Of a stretch of DNA of 64,000 bases, positions 1 through 8,936 are shown piece after piece. The DNA comes from Microbacterium abyssi (GTDB lineage Bacteria > Actinomycetota > Actinomycetes > Actinomycetales > Microbacteriaceae). Made by a program: the position numbers and the translations under genes. The DNA is taken from the NCBI RefSeq assembly GCF_015277895.1, contig NZ_CP063815.1, positions 372,001 to 436,000 on the forward strand. The letters run 5' to 3'. The notes below the pieces were generated by a model. It was given only the letters and a program-made list of their open reading frames with translations. It did no database searches and was not told the DNA's origin. Position 1 is the first letter of the stretch. The number at the start of each line of letters is the position of its first letter.

Positions 1-1
1 T

Positions 2-517
2 GAGAAGCGAAGCGGAATGCTGTTCGACAAGCTGCCCGCAGCCCTGCGCCCCTTCACGAGCCAGGTGTTCACCAGACGCGGTCAGAAGCTGATGAACACG
101 TTCGGAGTGCCCAGAACCCTCGGCGAGGAGAATCGCAGGCTGGTGGCGGGCTCTCCGCTCCTGCTCGGTGTCATGCTCGACCGGAGCGAGCACCGCCCGG
201 GGGAGCTGTCGTCGTTCTATTCGGTGTTCAGCATGGGCGCCGCGATGGAGAACGTGTGGCTGACGACGGTCGAGCTCGGCATGGGCATCCAGTTCGTCTC
301 CTTCCCGATGGAGGTTCCCGGCCGGTGGGAGGAGATCGTGCGCCTGCTGCGGGTGCCTGACGACCTTGAACTGATGGCCGTCTATCGGCTGGGCTATCTG
401 CCCGCAGAGCAGCGGCGGCCGGCGATCGACTGGTCGAGCAGTCAGCGCAGGCTCGCTTCACAGTACGTCTTCCGCGAGGACTGCGAGACTCCGCAACAGG
501 GCTGGGACGAGAGCTGA
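2..517 (+). CDS. Nitroreductase-family protein, 3' part
   Basis: This is the C-terminal part of a nitroreductase-fold (FMN-dependent) protein; the reading frame is open to the window edge, so the true start lies outside. An internal ATG at 17 exists but is probably not the start. The segment with [10 protein letters not shown], near residues 80-90, fits the nitroreductase core helix and strand where FMN is held, and the helix before it ([20 protein letters not shown]) is the usual dimer-interface helix. The substrate cannot be told. It is convergent with the FAD/Rieske gene, only 3 bp away. Family call good, function unknown. Confidence 0.7.
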   Translation, partial: EKRSGMLFDKLPAALRPFTSQVFTRRGQKLMNTFGVPRTLGEENRRLVAGSPLLLGVMLDRSEHRPGELSSFYSVFSMGAAMENVWLTTVELGMGIQFVSFPMEVPGRWEEIVRLLRVPDDLELMAVYRLGYLPAEQRRPAIDWSSSQRRLASQYVFREDCETPQQGWDES

Positions 518-520
518 GGC

Positions 521-2095
521 TCAGTCCTTCGCGCGGGGAACCGCGCGGGGAACACGTCGCAGATCACGAAGCGCCGGACCTTCGATGCGCGTGCCGTCGG
601 GTGCGAAGCGCGAGGCGTGCAGCGGGCAGTCCCAGGTGCACTCCGCGTCGTTCCAGTCCAGCACGCCGCCCATATGGGTGCAGATCGCGCCGACGCCGCG
701 GGTGACGCCGTCGACGGTCGAGATGCCCACCGGACGGGCGGACCGGTTGGCCACTACGCCGTTGCCCTCCGCGGGCCGGGCGACGGGGACGGACCTCGAC
801 TCGGCATCCTTCCAGCCGGAGGCGAGCTCGGCGGCGACCTTGGCGCCCTCCGCGGCGCCGCGCGCGATGTCGGCCGGCACCGTCAGTCTCGTGCCGATCG
901 TAGTCATCCACTCCGGCCGGTCGCGCCGGGAGGTGCCGAGGATCTCGGCGGTGAGGCGCAGCGCCGCCGCGGGCGCATTCGAGAGGCCCCACTTCGCGTA
1001 GCCGGTCGCGAACCGGATGCGGCCGAGGCCACGGGGCATCGCTCCGACGAAGGGGATCAGGTTGTGCGACTCGTAGTCCTGAGCCGACCATCGATGCGTC
1101 TCCTCCGCGCCGGGGAAATACTGCCGGGTCCACGCCACGATGTCCTCGATCGCCGCGGTCTCACCGTCGGAACGCCCGACCGGATGGCCGTTGCCGCCCA
1201 CGACCAGCTGCGCCGCATCGTGTGGCCCGTCGGCTTCTGAGACGGGACGGATAGAACGGGTGGCTCCGTCGACGGAGATGAAGGTGCCCTCCGGCAGCCC
1301 GCTCGGAACGCGGAACGACACGCAGTAGGAACGCATCCCTCGCACCTTCGCGAAGTAGAGACCGCGGTCGATGATCGGGGTGCCGGTCGCGAGCACGATG
1401 TGCTCGGCGAACACGGGGCCCTCCGCGGTGTCGACTCGCGCTCTGGGGAGCGCGTGCGCCCCCGTCACGCGGATGCCGGTGTGCAGAGTCCCGCCGGCTT
1501 CGAGCAGGGCCCCCGCCAGCGCTCGCGTGACCTGCACCGGATCGATGGTCACCTGATCGTCGAGCGCGACGGCCCCGGCCGCCGGGAACGGTGCTGTCGA
1601 CAGGTCGCTCGCCGCGAGCATCCGGGCGGGCAGGCCCGCTTCGCGTGCGGCGTCGTACGTGGACTTCGCGGCATCCAGGCCTTCGACGGTCGTCGCGTAC
1701 GAATGGTCCGTGCGCCGGCGATACCGGACTCCCGACGAATCCGCGAATCCCGTAAGCCACTGCATGCCGGCCCGGTTGGCGTCCACATAGGCGCGCACGA
1801 GCGATCCCGGATGATGCCGGCGGATCCGGGCGAGCTGCTGGCCCTGCAGCAGCGATACCTTGCCGGTGTTGCCGCCCGATGTCAGCTCGGCGACGTCACC
1901 GGAATCGATCACCGCGACATCCAGGCCCTCGCGAGCCAGCATCACCGCGGTCGACAAGCCGGTGAGGCCCGCGCCGACGATGACAGCGTCATGGTGCGAC
2001 TCGGGCGCGAACGGCGAGCCGAGCGGAACGGTCGGGTTGAGCTTCCACAGAGGTGTCATGGTGTCAGTCAACGCCGCCAGTATCCCTGCACCCAC
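521..2095 (-). CDS. FAD-dependent oxidoreductase with C-terminal Rieske domain
   Basis: The N-terminal part is a DAO-type FAD oxidoreductase: the dinucleotide motif VIVGAGLTGLSTAV is near residue 38, and a KWGLSNAPAAA segment near residue 385 fits the C-terminal FAD loop. The last 80 or so residues are a Rieske [2Fe-2S] domain with CTHMG and CPLHAS ligand boxes. This architecture is known from YhfW-like proteins and gamma-glutamylputrescine-oxidase relatives; the substrate is probably an amine or amino acid, but that is inference. The longest frame uses a GTG at 2095; an ATG twelve codons later (2059) is an equally good start. It lies 25 bp downstream of the next minus-strand gene and may be co-transcribed with it. 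Confidence 0.85.
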   Translation of the reverse strand: MGAGILAALTDTMTPLWKLNPTVPLGSPFAPESHHDAVIVGAGLTGLSTAVMLAREGLDVAVIDSGDVAELTSGGNTGKVSLLQGQQLARIRRHHPGSLVRAYVDANRAGMQWLTGFADSSGVRYRRRTDHSYATTVEGLDAAKSTYDAAREAGLPARMLAASDLSTAPFPAAGAVALDDQVTIDPVQVTRALAGALLEAGGTLHTGIRVTGAHALPRARVDTAEGPVFAEHIVLATGTPIIDRGLYFAKVRGMRSYCVSFRVPSGLPEGTFISVDGATRSIRPVSEADGPHDAAQLVVGGNGHPVGRSDGETAAIEDIVAWTRQYFPGAEETHRWSAQDYESHNLIPFVGAMPRGLGRIRFATGYAKWGLSNAPAAALRLTAEILGTSRRDRPEWMTTIGTRLTVPADIARGAAEGAKVAAELASGWKDAESRSVPVARPAEGNGVVANRSARPVGISTVDGVTRGVGAICTHMGGVLDWNDAECTWDCPLHASRFAPDGTRIEGPALRDLRRVPRAVPRAKD

Positions 2096-2120
2096 AGCCT
2101 TGACATCCGTGCGATGCGTT

Positions 2121-3107
2121 CTATGCAGGGACGGATTCCAGACGGCCGGCGTCCCACCAGTCGAGCACGCGTGTGCCGATGAGGGTCAGCCAGCGTGACG
2201 ACTGCCCCTCAGGGACGTCGATGTCGAACCAGGTTCTTCCGCGGAGCGGAGCCGCCTGCAGCCAGGTTCCGTCGGGTTGCCGCTTCGAGCGCACCAGTTC
2301 GACGGCGCCCGCCAGCCGGTCGTCCGGCGGCGACTGCTCGGCGAGCGACACGTCGCGGAAGTGGTCGAGCGCCGCCAGCGCGCTGTAGCGGTGACGATTC
2401 GGGTACACGAACTCGCTCACGAAGCTCCCGACGACCTCTCCGGTGGACAACCGGCGCATCAGCCGCCTCTCGAGGAGGTACTCCTCGCCGCGGTGACGCG
2501 CACCGCGCATCGACAGGTCGCCCGTGATCCGCTCGTAGGCCAGGATGCCGCGGACGGCGTTCAGCGTCGAGTGGAAGGACGAGCGGATCGAGTCGCCCTC
2601 CTCGGCCTCGCAGTTCCAGCCGCCGTCGGCGAGCCGGTGGGTGGGGAACCACTCCACCAGCCGCGAGACGTCCGCGCCGAGCCAGGCGCCGGCCGAGAGC
2701 GTGAACGCGTTGATGCAGACGTCGACCTCGCCGCCCCAGAAGGGCATGTCGTCATACTCCCAGTGGCAGTTCGCCGCGAGCTTCTCGGCCGTGCCGGCGA
2801 GAGCTGCGGCATCCACACCCCACTCCCGCAGATCCTTGAGCGACCAACTCGTTGCGACCCACGGCTGACCAGGATCCTCACGTTCTGCGCTGTCGAAGAA
2901 TCCGGCCGGGAAATGCGCGCCTCCGGCCCACGGGCCGTCGGCGTCCTGCTTCGCGAGCAGCGCCGAGCCGAATCCTTCGGTCACCACGCGGGCTCGCGTC
3001 GCCTGCCACACCTCGTCGCCGGCGCCGAGCAGGTCGCGTTCGACCTGCCATCGGATGGCCGGGTCGGAGTCGAGGAGCCATTCCAGGGTGCGCGCGGGAG
3101 CCGACAT
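2121..3107 (-). CDS. Uncharacterised protein with terpene-cyclase/prenyltransferase-like alpha-toroid
   Basis: A soluble 328-residue protein without signal peptide. It contains helix-plus-QDADGPW/ADGGWN/QPDGTW type repeats (near residues 53, 168 and 276) like the QW motifs of squalene-cyclase and prenyltransferase alpha-alpha toroids. It lacks the DXDD acid motif of true squalene-hopene cyclases and is about half their length, so terpene cyclisation is unlikely. Trp and Glu are frequent. The true function is unknown. It is transcribed towards the FAD/Rieske gene and diverges from crcB. Confidence 0.55.
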   Translation of the reverse strand: MSAPARTLEWLLDSDPAIRWQVERDLLGAGDEVWQATRARVVTEGFGSALLAKQDADGPWAGGAHFPAGFFDSAEREDPGQPWVATSWSLKDLREWGVDAAALAGTAEKLAANCHWEYDDMPFWGGEVDVCINAFTLSAGAWLGADVSRLVEWFPTHRLADGGWNCEAEEGDSIRSSFHSTLNAVRGILAYERITGDLSMRGARHRGEEYLLERRLMRRLSTGEVVGSFVSEFVYPNRHRYSALAALDHFRDVSLAEQSPPDDRLAGAVELVRSKRQPDGTWLQAAPLRGRTWFDIDVPEGQSSRWLTLIGTRVLDWWDAGRLESVPA

Positions 3108-3163
3108 GCTCGCACGCTACTCCGGTCGGGTGCGCTTCGACAGACTCGGCGATCGGCCGCGGC

Positions 3164-3176
3164 TAGAGTTGCCGAC
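3164..3176 (+). promoter_or_regulatory. Probable -10 box for leaderless crcB mRNA
   Basis: TAGAGT at 3164-3169 is followed by 7 nt and then the GTG start of the first crcB gene, so transcription would begin at or next to the start codon. No Shine-Dalgarno sequence precedes the GTG. No fluoride riboswitch aptamer could be recognised in the 69 bp between the divergent genes. Confidence 0.4.
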
Positions 3177-3557
3177 GTGACCCTCGGCCGTCTGCTCCTC
3201 GTCGTGCTGGGCGGGATGCTGGGCACGGCGGGCCGGCTGGGCATCGGGCTCCTGGTGCCGGATGCCGCCGGCATCCCTCTTGCGACCCTTTCCGTCAACA
3301 TCTTCGGTGCGCTGCTCATCGGCCTGCTGGCGGCTCGCCTGCCGCGAGCGTCTGGTACGCGCGTCTTCCTCGGCACCGGCATCCTGGGTGGGTTCACCAC
3401 CTACAGCGCGTTCGTGGTCGGATCGGTGGAACTGTGGTCGAGCACTCCGCTGGTCGCTGTGGCCTATGCGGTACTCACTCTCGGGCTGGGAATCGCCGCC
3501 GCAGCGGCCGGCCTGCGCCTCGGACGCCCCGGCCCACGGGCGAGGAGTCAGCGATGA
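3177..3557 (+). CDS. crcB: Fluoride channel subunit CrcB/Fluc (first of pair)
   Basis: A 126-residue, four-helix membrane protein of the CrcB/Fluc family, which exports toxic fluoride through a dual-topology dimeric channel. Family landmarks are GGMLGTAGRLG near the N-terminus, NIFGALLIG (the conserved Asn) and GFTTYSAF (the GGxTTFSTF Phe-box region). I chose the GTG at 3177 because family similarity begins there; the frame is open much further upstream but runs antisense to the previous gene. It overlaps the second crcB gene by ATGA, so the two products probably form a heterodimer, as known for paired crcB genes. Confidence 0.9.
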   Translation: MTLGRLLLVVLGGMLGTAGRLGIGLLVPDAAGIPLATLSVNIFGALLIGLLAARLPRASGTRVFLGTGILGGFTTYSAFVVGSVELWSSTPLVAVAYAVLTLGLGIAAAAAGLRLGRPGPRARSQR

Positions 3558-3931
3558 CGCCGCTCGTCTTCGTGTATGCATCCATCGCCGGCGGCGCCGG
3601 CGCCGGCCTGCGGTACCTCGTCGACGTCGGCACGATGACATTGATAGGCGCTGGGTCGCTCACGAAGGGACGATTCCCCTGGGGGATCGTCATCGTGAAC
3701 GTCACTGGGTCGTTCGCGCTCGGGGTGGTCACGGCATCCGTCCCCGATGCCGCGTTCGTCGTCGGCGCCGGCCTCCTCGGCGGCTACACGACGTTCAGCA
3801 CCGCGATGCTCGACACCCTGGCGCTGTGGTGCGACGGCGAACGTCCGGCCGCGGCCGGGCACCTGCTCGGGACGTTCGCGGCGACGGTCATCGCGGCGCT
3901 CGCCGGCCTCGGGCTCGGCACGCTTCTCTGA
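3554..3931 (+). CDS. crcB: Fluoride channel subunit CrcB/Fluc (second of pair)
   Basis: A 125-residue partner of the preceding gene, translationally coupled through ATGA. It carries GGAGAGLRYL near the N-terminus, NVTGSFALG (conserved Asn) and GGYTTFSTAMLDT, which keeps the TTFST motif better than its partner. Four hydrophobic segments are evident. Two diverged copies suggest fixed, opposite orientations of the subunits in the membrane (known behaviour of paired Fluc genes). A TetR-controlled unit begins 67 bp later. Confidence 0.92.
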   Translation: MTPLVFVYASIAGGAGAGLRYLVDVGTMTLIGAGSLTKGRFPWGIVIVNVTGSFALGVVTASVPDAAFVVGAGLLGGYTTFSTAMLDTLALWCDGERPAAAGHLLGTFAATVIAALAGLGLGTLL

Positions 3932-3962
3932 AACTGAACTCAGCCGCTGCACAGGCCTGTTC

Positions 3963-3982
3963 TGTACAAAAGTACATGTACT
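3963..3982 (+). promoter_or_regulatory. Probable TetR operator: overlapping TGTAC palindromes
   Basis: Three half-sites are packed together: TGTAC at 3963-3967, its exact inverse GTACA at 3972-3976 (4-nt AAAA spacer), and TGTAC at 3977-3981. The last two also form the perfect 12-bp palindrome AGTACATGTACT (3971-3982). The element sits 17 nt before the TetR start, where it would cover the promoter. TetR proteins bind such palindromes; that this regulator binds here is inference. Confidence 0.65.
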
Positions 3983-3998
3983 GAAGTCCAGGAGATCC

Positions 3999-4565
3999 AT
4001 GCCCGATTCCCCGCGCCGCCGACGAGACCCGGAGGCCCGCCGCAACGCGATCGTGCTCGCCGCGGCTGAGTTGATCATCGAGGTCGGCGTCGATGCGATC
4101 ACGCACCGCATGGTCGCCGCGCGCGCCGACGTTCCTCTCGGTGCGACGACGCAGTACTTCGACACTCTCGACGATCTCCGCGAAGCAGCCCTCCAGCTGC
4201 TCGTCTCGCACGTCGAGGTGCAGATGCAGCGGATGCGCGAGACGCTCGACGCCGACGGAGCGACCGCGTCGGTGATCGCCGCGCTCCTCTCCCGGGCGAT
4301 GGCCGATGTGCAGAGCATGCAGGCCGACCGCGCGGTCGTCACTGCCGCTGTGCACGATCCGAAGCTGCGCGAGATCGCGCGCAGCTGGTCGCGCGATCTC
4401 GTGGCCATCCTCGAGCCGGTGCACGGATCCGCGCGCGCGACGGCTGCTGCCGTCTTCCTGGACGGCGTACTCTGGCACTCGCAGATCAACGATGCTCCGC
4501 TCCCGCGCCACATCATCGAAACCGCACTCGCCGGCATCCTCGGCGACGACAGCCGCACCACCTGA
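3999..4565 (+). CDS. TetR-family transcriptional regulator
   Basis: A 188-residue regulator with the standard TetR N-terminal helix-turn-helix (RRNAIVLAAAELIIEVGVDAITHRMVAARADVP, residues about 10-43, followed by GATTQYF) and a helical ligand-binding domain. The ATG at 3999 follows a close AGGAGATCC Shine-Dalgarno sequence. It is the first gene of a unit with the RND exporter 16 bp downstream, so it most likely represses that pump and itself in response to a toxic compound; the palindromic site just upstream supports autoregulation. The ligand is unknown. Confidence 0.9.
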   Translation: MPDSPRRRRDPEARRNAIVLAAAELIIEVGVDAITHRMVAARADVPLGATTQYFDTLDDLREAALQLLVSHVEVQMQRMRETLDADGATASVIAALLSRAMADVQSMQADRAVVTAAVHDPKLREIARSWSRDLVAILEPVHGSARATAAAVFLDGVLWHSQINDAPLPRHIIETALAGILGDDSRTT

Positions 4566-4581
4566 TCCGGGAGAACAAGCC

Positions 4582-7500
4582 GTGTCGAACCTCGCCGTCC
4601 TCAGCCTTCGCAACCGTGCGCTGATCGCTCTCATCACGATCGTGGCCGCAGTGTTCGGCGGGCTCGCACTGACGAACCTGAAGCAGGAGCTCATTCCCTC
4701 GCTCGAGCTGCCGGCGCTCGTCGTCATGACGACGTACCCGGGTGCTTCGCCCGAGGTCGTCGAAAACGATGTGTCGACCCCGATCGAGACGGCGATCCAG
4801 GGCGTGCCGGGTCTCGAATCGACCAGCGCGACGAGCACGACGAACGCGTCGATCATCCAGGCGACGTTCGCCTACGGCGAGAACCTCGCGACGGCAGAGC
4901 AGAAGATGCAGCAGTCGATCAACCGCATCTCCTCCCAGCTTCCGGAGGACGTCGAGCCGCAGGTTCTGTCGGTGTCGATCGACGACTTCCCCGTCATCCA
5001 GGTCGCCGTCACCGGTTTCGATGACGCCGAGACCGCGCAGGCTGACCTTGAGAACGTCGCGATCCCGGCGCTGGAGGACGTCGACGGCGTCAACGCCGCA
5101 GAGATCGTCGGCGGGCTGGGGCAGCAGATCACCATCACGCCCGACCAGGCGGACCTCGCCGCTGCGGGCGTGAGCACCCAGGCGATCCGGGATGCCCTGC
5201 AGCAGAACGGCACGCTCTTCCCTGGCGGCGACATCACCGAGGACGGCCAGACCCTCACTGTGCAGACCGGTGCGAAGATCGCCTCGGTCGACGAGATCGC
5301 CGCGCTTCCGCTCGTCGGGACGGATGCCACGATCGCCGACGTCGCGACCGTGGCGCTCGAGTCCGAACCGGTCTCGTCGATCTCGCGCGTCAACGGCGAG
5401 GACGCCCTGTCGATCTCGATCACGAAGCTCCCCGCCGCGAACACCGTCGAGGTGTCGAACGGCGTGGTGACCGCGATCGATGAGCTCCGGGAGAGCTTCC
5501 CGGATGCCGATTTCACTGTCGTCTTCGATCAGGCGCCGTTCATCGTCCAGTCGATCGAGACGCTCGCCACCGAGGGCCTGCTCGGTCTCGTGTTCGCCGT
5601 CATCGTCATCCTGGTGTTCCTGCTGTCGATCCGCTCGACCCTGGTGACGGCGATCTCGATCCCCACCAGCGTCCTGATCACCTTCATCGGGCTTCAGGCC
5701 TTCGGTTACTCGCTGAACATCCTGACCCTGGGCGCCCTCACGATCGCGATCGGCCGTGTGGTCGACGACTCCATCGTCGTGATCGAGAACATCAAGCGGC
5801 ACTACGTCGGAGATGCCGACAAGGGAGACGCGATCCGCCTCGCGGTGCGCGAGGTGGCCGCGGCCATCACGGCATCCACCATCACCACCGTCGCAGTGTT
5901 CGTGCCGATCGTGTTCGTCGGCGACATGGTCGGGGAGCTCTTCCGCCCGTTCGCGATGACCGTGACGATCGCGATGGTCGCGTCGCTGCTGGTGGCGCTG
6001 ACGATCGTGCCGGTGCTGGCGTACTGGTTCCTCAAGCCCGGCAAGGAGCTGAAGGATGAGAACGGGCAGGTGGTCGATCCGGAGCACCCGGATGCTCCGC
6101 CCACTGCGCTGCAGCGCGCATACCGCCCGATCCTCAACTGGACGCTCAAGCACTCCGGCCTTACGGTGATCATCGCGGTCGTCGTGCTCGGCGGGACGCT
6201 GGCAGCAGCTCCGCTGATGAAGATCAACTTCCTCAGCGACACCGGTCAGAACACGATGACCGTCACGCAGGACCTCGGTCCGACGGCGAGCCTCGAGGCG
6301 AAGGATGCCGCGGCCGCGGAGGTCGAGGATGCGCTCGAGGGCGTCGACGGCATCGAGAACGTGCAGGTCTCGATCGGCTCCAGCGGCTCCTCTCTCATGG
6401 ACGCCTTCTCGGGAGGGGCCGGCGTGACGTACTCGATCATGACGTCGTCCGACGTCGATCAGGAGCAGCTCCGCGCCGACGTGCTGGATGCCACGGCCGA
6501 TCTCGAGGGCGTCGGCGATATCAGCGTCGCAGCCTCTGCCGGGTTCGGCTCGACCGACATCGAGGTGAACATCACCGCCCCGAACGGCGAAGCGCTCACC
6601 GAGGCGACCGCAGCGGTGACCGATGAGCTGGAGGGGCGTGACGGCATCGGACAGGTCACTGACAACCTGGCCGCCTCCCTGCCGTACATCGCCGTGGTCG
6701 TCGACCGCGACGCCGCAGCCGATCTCGGCCTGTCAGAAGCCGCCGTCGGTCAGATCGTGTCGAGCACGATGCGCCCGCAGCAGATCGGATCGGTCGAGCT
6801 GAACGACACCGCGCTCACCGTCCTGCTCGCGGCCGAAGAGCCGCCGGCGACCGCGGACGACCTGCGTGCGCTCACGATCCCGACGCCCACCGGTCTCGTG
6901 CAGCTGACGGATGTCGCCTCGGTCGAGGAGGCCGAGGGGCCGACCTCGATCACGACCGAGCAGGGGCGCCGGACGGCGACTATCACCGTTCCGCCGGCGT
7001 CGGACAACCTCGCGACGGCGACCGCGTCGGTCACCGCGGCGCTCGAGACCGTCGAACTGCCTGACGGCGCTTCGGCAGAGGTCGGCGGCGTCGCCTCGCA
7101 GCAGGCCGACTCGTTCTCGCAGCTGGGGCTGGCGATGCTCGCCGCGATCCTCATCGTCTACGTCGTGATGGTGGCGACGTTCAAGTCGCTGCGCCAGCCG
7201 CTGCTGCTGCTCATCTCGGTGCCGTTCGCGGCGACCGGCGCGATCCTGCTGCAGATCGCGACCGGCGTGCCGCTGGGCGTGGCATCCCTCATCGGCGTGC
7301 TGATGCTGATCGGCATCGTGGTGACGAACGCGATCGTGCTCGTCGACCTGGTGAATCAGTACCGGGAGAGGGGCCTGCCGACCAGGGATGCTGTGATGGC
7401 GGGCGGCGAGAAGCGTCTGCGGCCGATCCTCATGACGGCGCTCGCGACGATCTTCGCGCTCACGCCGATGGCGCTCGGCATCACCGGTCACGGCGGATTC

Positions 7501-7728
7501 ATCTCGCAGCCGCTGGCGATCGTCGTGATCGGCGGACTCGTGTCGTCGACCGTGCTGACGCTGATCGTGCTGCCGACCCTTTACAACCTCGTCGAGGGCG
7601 CGCGCGAGCGCCGGCGGGCGCGCAAGGGCGGTCCGGATGGCGGAGTCTCGAGTGCCGATGGTGCGCCCGAGCCCGACGAGCCGGAGCACCCGCTGAGCCG
7701 TCGCGAGCTGCGCGAGCACCACAGCTGA
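4582..7728 (+). CDS. RND-superfamily efflux permease (AcrB/MMPL-like)
   Basis: A 1048-residue resistance-nodulation-division transporter, which uses the proton gradient to export a substrate from membrane or cytoplasm. It has an N-terminal helix (RALIALITIVAAVFGGLALT), a first large extracytoplasmic loop beginning with a porter-like segment (VVMTTYPGASPEVVENDVSTPIE in two parts), two clusters of membrane helices near residues 335-480 and 855-1000, and the intramembrane acidic pair of TM4 (IGRVVDDSIVVIENI), expected to carry protons. The C-terminus is a charged cytoplasmic tail ending RRELREHHS. The GTG start has GGGAG 9 nt upstream. No membrane-fusion partner gene is adjacent, as usual in monoderms. 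It follows a TetR gene; the substrate is unknown. Confidence 0.9.
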   Translation: MSNLAVLSLRNRALIALITIVAAVFGGLALTNLKQELIPSLELPALVVMTTYPGASPEVVENDVSTPIETAIQGVPGLESTSATSTTNASIIQATFAYGENLATAEQKMQQSINRISSQLPEDVEPQVLSVSIDDFPVIQVAVTGFDDAETAQADLENVAIPALEDVDGVNAAEIVGGLGQQITITPDQADLAAAGVSTQAIRDALQQNGTLFPGGDITEDGQTLTVQTGAKIASVDEIAALPLVGTDATIADVATVALESEPVSSISRVNGEDALSISITKLPAANTVEVSNGVVTAIDELRESFPDADFTVVFDQAPFIVQSIETLATEGLLGLVFAVIVILVFLLSIRSTLVTAISIPTSVLITFIGLQAFGYSLNILTLGALTIAIGRVVDDSIVVIENIKRHYVGDADKGDAIRLAVREVAAAITASTITTVAVFVPIVFVGDMVGELFRPFAMTVTIAMVASLLVALTIVPVLAYWFLKPGKELKDENGQVVDPEHPDAPPTALQRAYRPILNWTLKHSGLTVIIAVVVLGGTLAAAPLMKINFLSDTGQNTMTVTQDLGPTASLEAKDAAAAEVEDALEGVDGIENVQVSIGSSGSSLMDAFSGGAGVTYSIMTSSDVDQEQLRADVLDATADLEGVGDISVAASAGFGSTDIEVNITAPNGEALTEATAAVTDELEGRDGIGQVTDNLAASLPYIAVVVDRDAAADLGLSEAAVGQIVSSTMRPQQIGSVELNDTALTVLLAAEEPPATADDLRALTIPTPTGLVQLTDVASVEEAEGPTSITTEQGRRTATITVPPASDNLATATASVTAALETVELPDGASAEVGGVASQQADSFSQLGLAMLAAILIVYVVMVATFKSLRQPLLLLISVPFAATGAILLQIATGVPLGVASLIGVLMLIGIVVTNAIVLVDLVNQYRERGLPTRDAVMAGGEKRLRPILMTALATIFALTPMALGITGHGGFISQPLAIVVIGGLVSSTVLTLIVLPTLYNLVEGARERRRARKGGPDGGVSSADGAPEPDEPEHPLSRRELREHHS

Positions 7729-7773
7729 GGTGGTCGTTCGGGCGAGGCGGTGCGGCTGAAGGAGGGCGCGCGG

Positions 7774-7992
7774 CTGGGTGAGGCTTCGACTCGTCGCTGC
7801 GCTCCTCGCTCAGCCCGTTTCGTGTCGCTCCGCTCGCTCAACGACCCGCGGGGAGAGCTCCGCGCGCAGGGAGAGACACCGCGGAACGACGGCCCGCAGG
7901 CATCATCAGTTGCGGGTCGTTGAGCGGAGGCGCGGAGCGCCGAAGACGACGGGTTGAGCGGAGGCGGCGCAGCCGCCGCAGTCGAAACCTCA
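7774..7992. repeat. Inverted pair of a dispersed intergenic repeat
   Basis: Two copies of one roughly 80-bp element face each other: 7774-7851 in minus orientation and 7912-7992 in plus orientation. Shared blocks are GCGGGTCGTTGAGCG, a variable GA-rich stretch, ACGGGYTGAGCG and AGTCGAARCCT. A third copy lies inside the ECF ATPase gene (35245-35328). The pair separates two convergent genes (RND pump and aldose epimerase) and could fold into a large hairpin, so a bidirectional terminator role is plausible. It explains nearly all of this 273-bp gap. Confidence 0.65.
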
Positions 7993-8001
7993 GATCCGAC
8001 C

Positions 8002-8898
8002 TCAGCCGAGCTCGATCCCCCACGACGCTTCCCACGTCTCGCCCGGCGCGAGCCGCCGGATGCCGAGACCGCTGTTGAGCGCATCCGCCGGTGCCGTCAT
8101 CGGCTCGATCGCGACAGCGAACTCCTGCCCTGGATACCCCGTCGTCGTGTACACCTGCACGAAGTCGAAGCCCGCGCCCTGCCACAGTGTGACGCGACGG
8201 CCGTCCGGAGCGGTGATCGAATGCCGAACCCGGCCGTCGTCGTCACGGCTCAGGTCGGTGAAGCCGGTGTCGAGCGAGATGCCGCCGAGACGGATGCCCT
8301 CGCGCAGCGCTGAAGGCGCCGGCGACGTTCCCGTCGGCAGCATCCGCTCGTCCGTGTCGAACTGCGTGGCTGCCGGCACGCGCAGGACGAGCTCGCGCGG
8401 ATCCGCATCGCCGATCGTCACGAACGGATGTGTTCCGAGGGCGACCGGGGCCGGAGCATCCGACCGGTTCGTGAGGGTGTGCGTGACCTGGATGCCGGCA
8501 TCCGTCAGCGTGTACGTGACCGACGTCGCGATCTCGTACGGGTATCCGGTCTGCGGGTGGATCGTCGCGCGGAGGGTGGCCGCGGCATCCGCCTGCTCGA
8601 TCTCGTACGCCGTGAAGCGGAGCAGACCGTGGCTGGCGTTGCCGAACTTGGGCTCCGTGATCGCGAGCTGGCGCCCGGTGCCGGCATCCTGCCAGGCGCC
8701 GTCGCGCACGCGATTCGGCCAGGGCGCGAGAACGACGCCGGAGCACGACGGCGTCGGGACGTCCTCGGGGTATCGCGAGATGAGGTCCACGCCGCCGACG
8801 GCGAGCCCGCGCAGGGATGCTCCCACCTGCGCGATCTGGGCGGTGACGCGACCGCGCGTCAGTTGGATCTGGGTGCCGGTGGGGGAGAGAGTCGTCAC
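8002..8898 (-). CDS. Aldose 1-epimerase (mutarotase) family protein
   Basis: A 298-residue galactose-mutarotase-fold enzyme, expected to interconvert alpha and beta anomers of a free or phosphorylated sugar. Family catalytic landmarks are present: the first His in NASHGLLRFT, the second in GTHPFV and the catalytic Glu in AIEPMTAP. The longest frame begins at 9015, but the extra 39 residues are Arg/Pro-rich and unlike the family; I chose the GTG at 8898 (VTTLSPTGT), where the beta-sandwich begins. Substrate not determinable. Confidence 0.82.
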   Translation of the reverse strand: MTTLSPTGTQIQLTRGRVTAQIAQVGASLRGLAVGGVDLISRYPEDVPTPSCSGVVLAPWPNRVRDGAWQDAGTGRQLAITEPKFGNASHGLLRFTAYEIEQADAAATLRATIHPQTGYPYEIATSVTYTLTDAGIQVTHTLTNRSDAPAPVALGTHPFVTIGDADPRELVLRVPAATQFDTDERMLPTGTSPAPSALREGIRLGGISLDTGFTDLSRDDDGRVRHSITAPDGRRVTLWQGAGFDFVQVYTTTGYPGQEFAVAIEPMTAPADALNSGLGIRRLAPGETWEASWGIELG

Positions 8899-8936
8899 CC
8901 GGACATCGTACGGGGGTCTTTCCCAGGTGCCGCCGG

